Positions 7,064 through 12,617 of a DNA stretch of 22,476 nucleotides are shown in pieces. The DNA lies in the NCBI GenBank assembly GCA_046734455.1, contig JBKPRJ010000091.1, forward strand, positions 1-22,476, written 5' to 3'. The translations under genes were made by a program, and so were the position numbers. The DNA comes from DATEOR01 sp046734455. GTDB taxonomy: Bacteria; Actinomycetota; Thermoleophilia; Gaiellales; Gaiellaceae. Numbering within the stretch: position 1 is the stretch's first letter; the number at the start of each line of letters is the position of its first letter. The notes under the pieces were generated by a model that saw only the letters and a program-made list of their open reading frames with translations, did no database searches and was not told the origin of the DNA.

Positions 7064-8388
7064 TCCTTGTAGGGGTCGTAGACGTCGCGACCCGCCATGG
7101 CGACGCCCAGGGGCCGAAGCGTGTGCTTCACACGGATCGTGTTCCCGTGTGCCGCGAGCACGTCCGGCAGGCGCTTGTACACCTCCGGCGCCTCGTCCGC
7201 ACCGCCGCCGATGACGACGATGTTCTGCTCCCGCAGGCGCGCCTGCACGGCACGCCAGTCGACGACACCGGGCTTCAGCTGCTCCTCCACCCACACCTTC
7301 TTGACGCCTGCGTCCGGGTGATCCGGGCAGACGCCCTTCTTCGGTGGGCCGAGATGCGAGCTGATGCCGTCGATGTCGAACACCCGGTCGCAGTCGCGGT
7401 TTCGGCAAACCCAGCGCTTGCGTCGCCGAACTCGGCCGGCAGCCTTGGACCGGCTCATCACGCGGCCGGCCCCGTGAACCGTCGAGTAGAGCGCCTCCTC
7501 GTTGGCGTCCGACTCGACGCCTTCGAGAATGACCGAGTCGTCGCCCATGGAGCCGCCGACGAATCCCTCCTGGCCGGGGCGGGCCGGCGTGCAGCCCTTC
7601 CGGATGACCCAGTAGGTGCGGCCGAAGTGCTCCTCCCGCCACGCGAAGTTGTGGTGGTTGTGCACCTCGTCGGTCGCCTCGGCGCCCAGGATCTCGAGCA
7701 CCTTGTCGATGACGATGTCGCGGCCGGCGTACGCGTACTCGCCGGCGAGCTCCATCGCCGCCACGTACGACTCGCCGAGCTCCGAGCCGACCTCGAAGAG
7801 GACAGGCGGTGAGTCCATCTCGCCCTCGACCGCCCGCTCGCCGAAGCGCTTCCCCTCCGCGAGGGCGAGGAACCCCGAGGCCGTCTTGTGGCCGAAGCCA
7901 CGCGAGCCGAAGTGAACGCCGACCCACACGTGGCCCTCCTCGTCCTCCATGAGGTTCACGTAGTGGTTTCCCGAACCGACCGTGCCGAGCTGCGACTCGG
8001 CGACCTGCGCAAGCTTGCGCTGCGGCTCGAAGTCCGCGTTTCGGATCCGCTCGAGCACCGGGTGGTCGGCCCGCTCCTGCGCCGGCACGCCCATGCCGAA
8101 CGAGATCCGGTTCGTGATCTCCCGCATGATCGACTCGATGCCGCCGAGGGCCGCGAGGTCGGCCCGCGTCAAGTCCGTGCGGGCGGCCTTGTTGCCGCAG
8201 CCGATGTCGTAGCCCACGCCCGACGGCGAGACGTAGCCCTCGTAGGCGATACCGCCGCCGATCGGCTGCGAGTACCCCGGGTGATGGTCGGCGCAGAGAA
8301 CGCCGAACTCGGCGTCACCCGCCTCCATGCAGCGCTCGAGCTGCTTCAGGCTTCGCTCGTCGACTGCGCCGAACGTCTTGACCTTCAT
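7060..8388 (-). CDS. rtcB: RtcB RNA ligase (3'-phosphate / 2',3'-cyclic phosphate splicing ligase)
   Basis: The 442-aa RtcB joins RNA ends carrying 2',3'-cyclic phosphate or 3'-phosphate to 5'-OH ends using GTP and Mn2+, and so repairs nuclease-cut tRNAs. Visible landmarks are GYDIGCG (metal ligands Asp61/Cys64), GSGNHYVNL (His142), GVHFGSRGFGH (His159), HNHHNFA (243-249) and HGAGR (305-309), whose histidine is guanylylated. All catalytic residues are present. Between the SRSKA motif and the C-terminal third there is an insertion holding C328-x4-C333 and C354-x2-H357, likely a zinc ribbon. ATG 8388 is chosen because AAGGAGG lies six bases upstream; the longer open frame runs into tRNA-Cys. 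It is the last gene of the unit, directly after tRNA-Cys, with its stop in the terminator. Confidence 0.96.
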   Translation of the reverse strand: MKVKTFGAVDERSLKQLERCMEAGDAEFGVLCADHHPGYSQPIGGGIAYEGYVSPSGVGYDIGCGNKAARTDLTRADLAALGGIESIMREITNRISFGMGVPAQERADHPVLERIRNADFEPQRKLAQVAESQLGTVGSGNHYVNLMEDEEGHVWVGVHFGSRGFGHKTASGFLALAEGKRFGERAVEGEMDSPPVLFEVGSELGESYVAAMELAGEYAYAGRDIVIDKVLEILGAEATDEVHNHHNFAWREEHFGRTYWVIRKGCTPARPGQEGFVGGSMGDDSVILEGVESDANEEALYSTVHGAGRVMSRSKAAGRVRRRKRWVCRNRDCDRVFDIDGISSHLGPPKKGVCPDHPDAGVKKVWVEEQLKPGVVDWRAVQARLREQNIVVIGGGADEAPEVYKRLPDVLAAHGNTIRVKHTLRPLGVAMAGRDVYDPYKD

Positions 8389-8420
8389 GTCCAGCCTCCT
8401 TCCCTTCGTTGTATTCGGCA

Positions 8421-8492
8421 AGACACCGGGCGGACTCGAACCGCCGTCAGCGCGCTTTGCAGGCGCGCGCCTCGCCACTCGGCCACGGTGTC
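8421..8492 (-). tRNA. tRNA-Cys(GCA)
   Basis: The acceptor GACACCG/CGGTGTC is perfect. Anticodon stem CGCGC/GCGCG closes loop CTGCAAA (anticodon GCA), and the T arm is GGCGG-TTCGAGT-CCGCC. U73 is the expected cysteine discriminator. No CCA is encoded. It lies between tRNA-Arg and the rtcB ribosome binding site. Confidence 0.95.
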
Positions 8493-8497
8493 GCGAG

Positions 8498-8569
8498 AGC
8501 CCCCGAGAGGAGTCGAACCTCTGCGCCCGGGTTCGAAGCCCGGTGCTCTTCCGGCTGAGCTACGGGGGC
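8498..8569 (-). tRNA. tRNA-Arg(TCG)
   Basis: Acceptor GCCCCCG/CGGGGGC, D arm AGCTCAGCCGGAAGAGC, and anticodon stem CCGGG/CCCGG with loop CTTCGAA (anticodon TCG). The T arm contains TTCGACT. A73, no CCA. Its U8-A9-G10 forms the in-frame TAG that ends the shifted SEC-C frame. Confidence 0.95.
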
Positions 8570-8809
8570 AGGAGGGGCGGCTTTTCCGCCCCTGGAGCCG
8601 TCAGCGCTCTCTGAAGTAGTCGGCGCGTCCGGCTCCGTCGAAAGCGGCCGCTGTTTCGGCAGCAGTTCTTGAAAGCGGCGGCCCGATCCGCACGGGCAGA
8701 GGTCGTTGTTGCCCAGCCGCTCTTCGAGCTCCTTGACGCCGCCCTTGACGCTCCGCGGCCCACGCCTCACGTTCGTCTCCGACGGGAAGCCGCGCCGGCG
8801 CTTGCTCAT
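8560..8809 (-). pseudogene. SEC-C motif protein with a +1 frameshift
   Basis: ATG 8809 begins MSKRRRGFPSETNVRRG..., a basic, K/R/G-rich N-terminus, then LEERLGNNDLCPCGSGRRF, the front of a SEC-C zinc motif. Canonical SEC-C continues FKxCC. Here the initial frame gives QELL, while the +1 frame gives FKNCCRN, exactly the missing second cysteine pair. One extra T in the CGCTTTC stretch explains the break. The +1 frame ends at TAG 8560-8562 inside tRNA-Arg; the unshifted frame reads through tRNA-Arg. The gene may be decayed, may use programmed frameshifting, or the T may be a sequencing error. SEC-C motifs bind zinc and often nucleic acid or ribosome-linked partners. The start lacks its own Shine-Dalgarno and follows the 12-codon ORF. 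Confidence 0.55.
8574..8592 (-). other. GC-rich hairpin before tRNA-Arg
   Basis: GGGGCGG (8574-8580) pairs with CCGCCCC (8586-8592) around a 5-nt loop, 5 bp upstream of the tRNA-Arg 5' end on the transcribed strand. It has no T tract, so it is more likely a processing or stability element than a terminator. It lies within the 3' part of the SEC-C gene. Confidence 0.35.
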
Positions 8810-8813
8810 GGGC

Positions 8814-8852
8814 TCAAAACGAGAACTCGTCGTCGTTTCCCTTACGGGCCAT
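8814..8852 (-). CDS. 12-codon ORF with a strong ribosome binding site
   Basis: ATG 8852 follows AAAGGAGG at a spacing of about nine bases and encodes MARKGNDDEFSF, then TGA. The SEC-C ATG lies 4 bases after its stop. The SD quality equals that of rsr and rtcB in this unit, whereas the SEC-C start has none, so ribosomes loaded here could reinitiate on SEC-C. It may be a leader peptide or the remnant of a start region; no homology is recognisable at this length. Confidence 0.4.
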   Translation of the reverse strand: MARKGNDDEFSF

Positions 8853-8883
8853 CGTGGGTGCCTCCTTTCGCCGGGAATCGAGG

Positions 8884-8967
8884 TGCGGGCGGAGGGACTC
8901 GAACCCTCAACCCTCCGTGAGGAACGGCTTCTGAGGCCGTCGCGTCAGCCAGTTGCGCCACGCCCGC
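8884..8967 (-). tRNA. tRNA-Leu(CAG)
   Basis: This is a class II tRNA: acceptor GCGGGCG/CGCCCGC, anticodon stem ACGGC/GCCGT with loop CTCAGAA (anticodon CAG), a long variable arm, and T arm GAGGG-TTCGAGT-CCCTC. A73, no CCA. It sits alone between the RlaP gene and the 12-codon ORF. Confidence 0.94.
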
Positions 8968-9011
8968 ACGTGGGCGCCGCCGCTCGACCCCCAGGCGACA
9001 GCGCGTTTGCC

Positions 9012-9797
9012 CTACCAGCTCCAGCCGCGCCGGTAGGCGTCAACGAGGAAGCGATCAACCGCCGCCTTGTCCGGCTGGGGCGGAAGCTGCGTGCGCTCGA
9101 GAGCGTCGGCGAGACGGCGCTCGACCTCGTCGATTTCGGCGAGCGCCTCGTCGAAGGTTCGCTCGCCGGTACGAATCGCCATCACGCGCGAGCGCTGAGG
9201 CTCAGGCAGGGGGAGTGTGAGCTGCCCGGTCTCAAGGAGCTCGATCCCCTGGTAGCCGAGACGCGCAGCGTGCATTGCGTACTTCGTGTCGAAGCCGTGC
9301 GCTTCGACGAGCTCAGGCCGATTGACCCGCATCTGGCCACGGATGCCGAGCAGGCGCTCCCGTTGCCCATGCAGGTAGCCGAGGTAGCCGCGTCCCGCAC
9401 GGCGCGAGAGGAGGGCTGGCCGAAGCTCGCGGAGATCCTCACCCAATTCCGTCCTCACGAGCACGAGCTCGTCAGGGACGAAGAGAAGCAGGAGGATCGT
9501 GGGGTGCCCCTTGAGCGCGAGCCGGATGTACTTACGGAGGCTGTAGGCGACGAGGTCGAGATCGCCCGGGCCGGAGCGCACGCCCTCTGGCTGGGTCCGC
9601 TCCACGAAGTGCTCAAATCCGTACAGACCGCCGCGGATTCCGGGAGCGCGCCTCAGGCCGAGCAGATACTCGGGCGGTTCGATGAAAACAGCCATCTCAT
9701 CGCGATCGTCCTGACCGCCGTGGTGAAGGCCGTGAACGGTGGAGCCCACCGTCGCGCGGAGGATCGTCCCCCGCTCGACCAGCTCTCGTGAATCCAT
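9012..9797 (-). CDS. rlaP: RlaP-family nucleotidyltransferase (RNA-repair associated, Pol-beta fold)
   Basis: The 261-aa protein opens with the Pol-beta-type nucleotidyltransferase signature: GSTVHGLHHGG (G18-S19) followed by an acidic cluster DDRDEMAVFIE at 30-40, the metal-binding site. The body has GPGDLDLVAYSLRKYIRLALKGHPTILLLLF and a helical C-terminus, TKYAMHAARLGYQGIELLETGQL, matching the RlaP/YcgL family (Pfam PF10127) as I know it. That family is named for repeated linkage to RNA ligases and is thought to add nucleotides to RNA ends during repair; its substrate is not settled. AAGGAGA six bases before ATG 9797 fixes the start. It lies between rsr and tRNA-Leu in the same transcript as rtcB. 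Confidence is high for the superfamily and moderate for the activity. Confidence 0.85.
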   Translation of the reverse strand: MDSRELVERGTILRATVGSTVHGLHHGGQDDRDEMAVFIEPPEYLLGLRRAPGIRGGLYGFEHFVERTQPEGVRSGPGDLDLVAYSLRKYIRLALKGHPTILLLLFVPDELVLVRTELGEDLRELRPALLSRRAGRGYLGYLHGQRERLLGIRGQMRVNRPELVEAHGFDTKYAMHAARLGYQGIELLETGQLTLPLPEPQRSRVMAIRTGERTFDEALAEIDEVERRLADALERTQLPPQPDKAAVDRFLVDAYRRGWSW

Positions 9798-9829
9798 GGC
9801 CGTCTCCTTCCTCTGTCGAATTCCACTCT

Positions 9830-9861
9830 GGCGCCCCGCCTGGACAGCTCGGCGGGGCGCC
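9830..9861 (-). other. Perfect hairpin between rsr and rlaP
   Basis: GGCGCCCCGCC (9830-9840) and GGCGGGGCGCC (9851-9861) form an 11-bp perfect stem with a 10-nt loop in the 94-bp gap between the two genes. There is no U tract on either strand. It could block 3' exonucleases and stabilise the upstream rsr message, attenuate read-through, or be an RNase III site. Confidence 0.5.
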
Positions 9862-9891
9862 TCATCGGTCGCCCGCCGAGCTCGCTCCTCT

Positions 9892-11559
9892 TTAGAGCGA
9901 GCCGCGGGCGAAGTCGGAGATGAGCTGCGGCGTCGCCGTGTCGAAGCCGACGACGTCGAGCATCCCCGAATCGGCCGGATCTGCGATCGAGAACCGGTTC
10001 GAGACCATTCCGACGACGACCAGGCGGGCGTCGATGCCCGACGCGTGCCGGTACTCGCGGAGGGCCTGGGCGGGATGCACGTCGCCTGCCCACGTCTCCG
10101 AGTCGGTGTAGATCACGAACGCATCGATCTCGCGCTTCTTCGCCTGTGCATAGAGCATCGGAAGCGCACAGTCGGTCCCGCCGAACGGCAGGTCGTCGAC
10201 GGTCTTCACGACGTCGTCGAGGCGCTGCCGCGGGCTGATCGGGAGCGGGGTGAGACCCTGCTCTCCCCACCCCCACTGGCTCTTCGTCTGCGACTTCCAG
10301 CCGCGCCGGCCGGCGAAGAAGCCGACCACCTCGTAGCGGTCCTCCGTCGCGGCCGTCACGAGGGCGAGCGCGGCAGATGCCTCACGAGGCGTGAGCCCCG
10401 GAACTCCGGCCACCCAGCCCGACGTCATCGACCCGGACACGTCGAGGGCGAGGAGCAGGCGCTTCCCCGTCGGCTCGACGTTCCCGAACGCGACATAGAA
10501 CGATGCGTCGAGAGCATCCACGACCTCGCGAACCGGGCTCCAGGTATTCCGGCCGCGGGAACCGCGTCCGGCCTGGTACGTGCGCAGTGCCGCGAGGAGC
10601 GCGATCGGGTGCACGCGCGCCTTGCGGATGCGCTCGCCGTCGCCGAGTCGCTCGACCACAGTCGCCACGCCCTCCGAACCGGGTGCGAGGACGCCGACGC
10701 GCGTCATCGTCGCCAGGTTGCGGATCATGGCCGTCATCGGCATGGCCTCGAGGAGCGCCTCCCAGACCTCCGGCGAGGTCAGGTGCTCGCTCACGACTGC
10801 CTCGCGAGGAAGGCCGTAGTCCCGGACGAGCTCCGCCGTCTCGGCCGGAGACTGCGCCTCCTGGGCGAGAGCGAAGCCCTCGACCGCACGGGGGAGACCC
10901 TCCGTCTCGCCGCCGCGGACGATCCACTCGAACAGGCGAGCGTGCTCGTCCGAGACGCCGAGGGTCGGGTTGCCCGCGCTGACCTCCTCACCGGGATGGG
11001 CGAGGCGCAGGACATCGCGATGCGTCACGCCCTCCCGCTGGCGGTACTTGACCGCCTGGTAGGCGACCTCCTCGACCGGTCGGGCTGCATACCAGCGGCC
11101 GACTGCCCGCCGTAGAGAGCGGCCCCAGCCGCGGAAGCCCTCGACAAACGTCACGAACTGGAAGAGATGCGTTCCGGTGCGCGCGACCTTCGGGAGCGCG
11201 TCGAGCGCAGCCTTCCGTGTCGGCTCGTCGCCGAGACCGGCCGCCATCGCCAGGGCGAAGAGCGCCGGGTCATTCTTCGGGGCCCGGCCCTCGTCGCTCA
11301 CCCGAACGATCTCGTCGACCGCCCGTGGGCCGTCGGACGCGAGGCAGCGCTCCACCGCCTCGGCGTTTGCCCGGGTCAGCGCGAGCTCGGATGCGTAGTA
11401 GCTGCCGCCCTCCGAGCCGAGGACGAGGAAGCGACGGAGCCGCGTCCAGTCGTCCACCCCCCAGGCGAATCCGCCGGCGGAGTTGGGCACCTGGCCCGAA
11501 CCGGGGATTGGAGCAGACTGGGGCGGGCGCCGAGGGCGAATGCGCTTCAGATAAGACAT
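9892..11559 (-). CDS. rsr: Ro60 / Rsr (TROVE-domain RNA-binding protein)
   Basis: The 555-aa bacterial Ro60 orthologue has an N-terminal TROVE HEAT-repeat ring (about 20-365) beginning SAGGFAWGVDDWTRLRRFLVLGSEGGSYY, a Ro hallmark, with HPIALLAALRTYQAGRG near its end. A von Willebrand A domain follows (about 366-555) with a complete MIDAS: DVSGSM (D373, S375, S377), T462 (FGGTDC) and D486 (YTDSETW). Ro60 rings bind Y RNAs on the outer surface and thread 3' ends of misfolded or damaged RNA through the hole, often feeding exonucleases. AAAGGAGGT precedes ATG 11559. Four Y-RNA-like genes lie immediately upstream and RlaP and RtcB downstream, matching the rsr-rtc linkage known in other bacteria. 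Confidence 0.96.
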   Translation of the reverse strand: MSYLKRIRPRRPPQSAPIPGSGQVPNSAGGFAWGVDDWTRLRRFLVLGSEGGSYYASELALTRANAEAVERCLASDGPRAVDEIVRVSDEGRAPKNDPALFALAMAAGLGDEPTRKAALDALPKVARTGTHLFQFVTFVEGFRGWGRSLRRAVGRWYAARPVEEVAYQAVKYRQREGVTHRDVLRLAHPGEEVSAGNPTLGVSDEHARLFEWIVRGGETEGLPRAVEGFALAQEAQSPAETAELVRDYGLPREAVVSEHLTSPEVWEALLEAMPMTAMIRNLATMTRVGVLAPGSEGVATVVERLGDGERIRKARVHPIALLAALRTYQAGRGSRGRNTWSPVREVVDALDASFYVAFGNVEPTGKRLLLALDVSGSMTSGWVAGVPGLTPREASAALALVTAATEDRYEVVGFFAGRRGWKSQTKSQWGWGEQGLTPLPISPRQRLDDVVKTVDDLPFGGTDCALPMLYAQAKKREIDAFVIYTDSETWAGDVHPAQALREYRHASGIDARLVVVGMVSNRFSIADPADSGMLDVVGFDTATPQLISDFARGSL

Positions 11560-11601
11560 CTGGTACCTCCTTTCGGTGTTGGTCGACTGTGTCGTGAGAA
11601 A

Positions 11602-11689
11602 CCGCGGTCGTGGTTGCGTAGATCGGGTTCAACCGGCGAGCGATTCGCTCCACCGGCCCTCCTGGTAACCGAACCACTCCGGCCCGCGG
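11602..11689 (-). ncRNA. Y RNA 4 (short Ro60-binding RNA without a clear tRNA-like module)
   Basis: About 88 nt bounded by CCGCGG at both ends. The 5' strand (GCGGGCCGGAGTGGTTCGGTTACC) and the 3' end (AACCACGACCGCGG) match the shared ends of the three neighbouring elements, and GTGGTT/AACCAC extends the stem. Inside, CCGG-TG-GAGC/GCTC-G-CCGG forms one hairpin. No T arm or D arm is evident. It is 42 bp before the rsr start. The Y RNA assignment is inferred from this position and the shared ends. Confidence 0.6.
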
Positions 11690-11695
11690 AAAGAA

Positions 11696-11837
11696 GACTG
11701 CGGTCATGGCGTTGCAGGGCGGACAACTGAGCTACTGCAGCCTGGTCCCGCCAGGCGCAGGCGAGTATCGACCTCGCGTCTCCCGGACGTAGCCCGGGTA
11801 CTCTGACCGATAACCGCACCTACTCCGGCCCGCAGTC
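11696..11837 (-). ncRNA. Y RNA 3 (YrlA-like, with tRNA-like module)
   Basis: About 142 nt closed by GACTGCGG/CCGCAGTC (8 bp). The 5' strand GCGGGCCGGA...CGGTTATC and 3' strand CATGACCGC match the other Y RNAs. Inside are hairpin CCCGG/CCGGG, a T-arm-like GCGAG-GTCGATA-CTCGC (11761-11777), a closed acceptor-like stem with GCCTGG/CCAGGC plus CTGC/GCAG (11735-11760), and TAGCTCAGTT as a partial D arm. The order T arm, acceptor, D arm is the circularly permuted tRNA mimic of YrlA RNAs. The D-stem partner GAGC is missing, so the D arm is degenerate. Confidence 0.68.
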
Positions 11838-11879
11838 GGGGTCGTGAGCCACCGGGTCGTGGCCCGCGGTGGTAATGCG
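11838..11879 (-). other. Spacer hairpin between Y RNAs 2 and 3
   Basis: The 42-bp spacer contains CCACCG and CGGTGG (6-bp stem). It repeats the CCACGACC string otherwise seen at Y RNA 3' strands, so it may be part of a Y RNA processing site or a relic of another copy. Confidence 0.3.
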
Positions 11880-12014
11880 CTGCTGCGGTCTTGGTTGTAC
11901 AGCCGGAAACTGCTCTGCCAACTGAGCTACCGGAGCGCGAGAGCTCCGGGCGGGACTCGAACCCGCGACCTGTCGATTCGGATCGATAACCGGAACTGTT
12001 CCGGCCCGCAGCAG
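11880..12014 (-). ncRNA. Y RNA 2 (YrlA-like, best tRNA-like module)
   Basis: About 135 nt closed by CTGCTGCGG/CCGCAGCAG (9 bp, perfect). The shared 5' strand GCGGGCCGGA...CCGGTTATC and 3' strand CAAGACCGC mark the Ro60-binding helix. After a small hairpin (TCGAT/ATCGA) comes a canonical T arm, GCGGG-TTCGAGT-CCCGC (11950-11966). Next is a 7-bp acceptor stem, CCGGAGC/GCTCCGG, closed by a 6-nt loop (11930-11949), then TA at the U8-A9 position and a canonical D arm, GCTC-AGTTGGCA-GAGC (11912-11927). There is no anticodon arm: its place is taken by the Ro60-binding stem. This is the architecture known for YrlA RNAs, in which the tRNA-like part is thought to interact with RNA-processing enzymes. 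Confidence 0.82.
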
Positions 12015-12020
12015 GTCGTA

Positions 12021-12122
12021 CGTCGCGGTCGTGGAATGCGATCGGGTCTGCGGAGTCGAACCGCGGCGGCCCGTGAGGACCGCTCTGCCCATGAGATAAC
12101 CGAGCCGCTCCGGCCCGCGACG
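12021..12122 (-). ncRNA. Y RNA 1 (divergent tRNA-like order)
   Basis: About 102 nt closed by CGTCGCGG/CCGCGACG (8 bp). It shares the 5' strand GCGGGCCGGAGCGGCTCGGTTATC and 3' strand CCACGACCGCG. Unlike Y RNAs 2 and 3, its internal arms follow ordinary tRNA order: D-like GCTC...GAGC, a hairpin GCGGTC-CTCACG-GGCCGC where an anticodon arm would be (6-nt loop), and a T arm GCGG-TTCGACT-CCGC. It lies between tRNA-Trp and Y RNA 2. It could instead be a decayed tRNA that gained Y-type ends. Confidence 0.58.
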
Positions 12123-12132
12123 ATGGTGCAAA

Positions 12133-12204
12133 CAGGCCCGCCAGGAATCGAACCCGGACCGACGAGGTTGGAGCTCGCCGTGCTCCCGATTACACCACGG
12201 GCCT
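12133..12204 (-). tRNA. tRNA-Trp(CCA)
   Basis: Acceptor AGGCCCG/CGGGCCT, D arm GTG...CAC, and anticodon stem GCGAG/CTCGT with loop CTCCAAC (anticodon CCA). T arm CCGGG-TTCGATT-CCTGG. A1-U72 and G73 fit tryptophan identity. No CCA tail is encoded. Confidence 0.92.
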
Positions 12205-12221
12205 TCGTTCGAGCTGTGAAG

Positions 12222-12294
12222 AGCCTCCGGCAGGAGTCGAACCCGCACTACGGCCGTACAAAGGGCGCGTGCTTGCCGTTGACACTACGGAGGC
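12222..12294 (-). tRNA. tRNA-Thr(TGT), alternatively Gln(TTG)
   Basis: Acceptor GCCTCCG/CGGAGGC, D arm GTG...CAC, T arm GCGGG-TTCGACT-CCTGC. With stem CGCCC/GGCCG (one C-C mismatch) the loop is TTTGTAC and the anticodon TGT (Thr). Shifting the loop by one base gives TTG (Gln), but the stem then largely fails. Thr is therefore preferred, and Gln is already present in the array. Confidence 0.8.
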
Positions 12295-12298
12295 GAGA

Positions 12299-12370
12299 TG
12301 GAGACGGCGGGAGTCGAACCCGCTCCTCCTCGGTGCAAACGAGGTGCTCTTCCTCTCGAGCTACATCTCC
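12299..12370 (-). tRNA. tRNA-Ala(TGC)
   Basis: Acceptor GGAGATG/CGTCTCC, D arm GCTC...GAGC, and anticodon stem CCTCG/CGAGG with loop TTTGCAC (anticodon TGC). T arm GCGGG-TTCGACT-CCCGC. A73. The usual alanine G3-U70 pair is not present: positions 3-70 are A-T, so charging by AlaRS is uncertain. Confidence 0.92.
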
Positions 12371-12374
12371 GAGG

Positions 12375-12455
12375 TGCGGACGGATGGAGTCGAACCACCA
12401 CAGCACGAGGCGCCGCGTTTACAGCGCGGGGAGCTCACCCTTGCTCAGCGTCCGC
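12375..12455 (-). tRNA. tRNA-Tyr(GTA)
   Basis: Class II: acceptor GCGGACG/CGTCCGC, D arm GAGC-AAGGGTGA-GCTC, anticodon stem CCGCG/CGCGG with loop CTGTAAA (anticodon GTA), long variable arm, and T arm with TTCGACT. Position 8 is C instead of the nearly universal U. A73. Confidence 0.93.
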
Positions 12456-12461
12456 GTATGG

Positions 12462-12534
12462 GGTGACCGGCCGGGCTCGAACCGGCGCCGCGGGGCTCAC
12501 AACCCCGGATGCTTCCGTCTACACCACGGCCACC
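12462..12534 (-). tRNA. tRNA-His(GTG)
   Basis: Acceptor GTGGCCG/CGGTCAC is preceded by an encoded G at -1 facing C73, the histidine identity pair. Anticodon stem CGGGG/CCCCG closes loop TTGTGAG (anticodon GTG). T arm GCCGG-TTCGAGC-CCGGC. Confidence 0.94.
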
Positions 12535-12540
12535 ATGAAG

Positions 12541-12614
12541 CGGGGACGACCGGACTCGAACCGGCGGCCTCTCGCCTGACAAGCGAGTGCTCTGCTCGTC
12601 TGAGCTACGCCCCC
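12541..12614 (-). tRNA. tRNA-Asp(GTC)
   Basis: Acceptor GGGGGCG/CGTCCCC, D arm GCTCAGACGAGCAGAGC, and anticodon stem CTCGC/GCGAG with loop TTGTCAG (anticodon GTC). T arm CCGG-TTCGAGT-CCGG. G73 matches aspartate identity. Confidence 0.95.
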
Positions 12615-12617
12615 AGG

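Noticed and set aside
8389..8478. N-terminal extension of RtcB
   Set aside because: The longer open frame runs through part of tRNA-Cys, while ATG 8388 has an excellent AAGGAGG site and matches the family start.
11880..12014. Circularly permuted tRNA gene (as in some red algae)
   Set aside because: The 3' half does precede the 5' half, but there is no matching anticodon stem or loop. The ends form a 9-bp Y-type helix shared with three neighbours, and the element lies next to rsr. A YrlA-like Y RNA explains all parts.
11941..12050. Protein-coding frames across the tRNA/Y RNA region
   Set aside because: Open frames here come from high GC and repeated tRNA arms; the structure-bearing RNA genes on the minus strand explain the sequence.
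12133..12204. Glycine tRNA with a tryptophan anticodon
   Set aside because: The D arm looked Gly-like, but shifting the acceptor by one base to AGGCCCG/CGGGCCT restores U8 and gives A1-U72 and G73, a normal tRNA-Trp.
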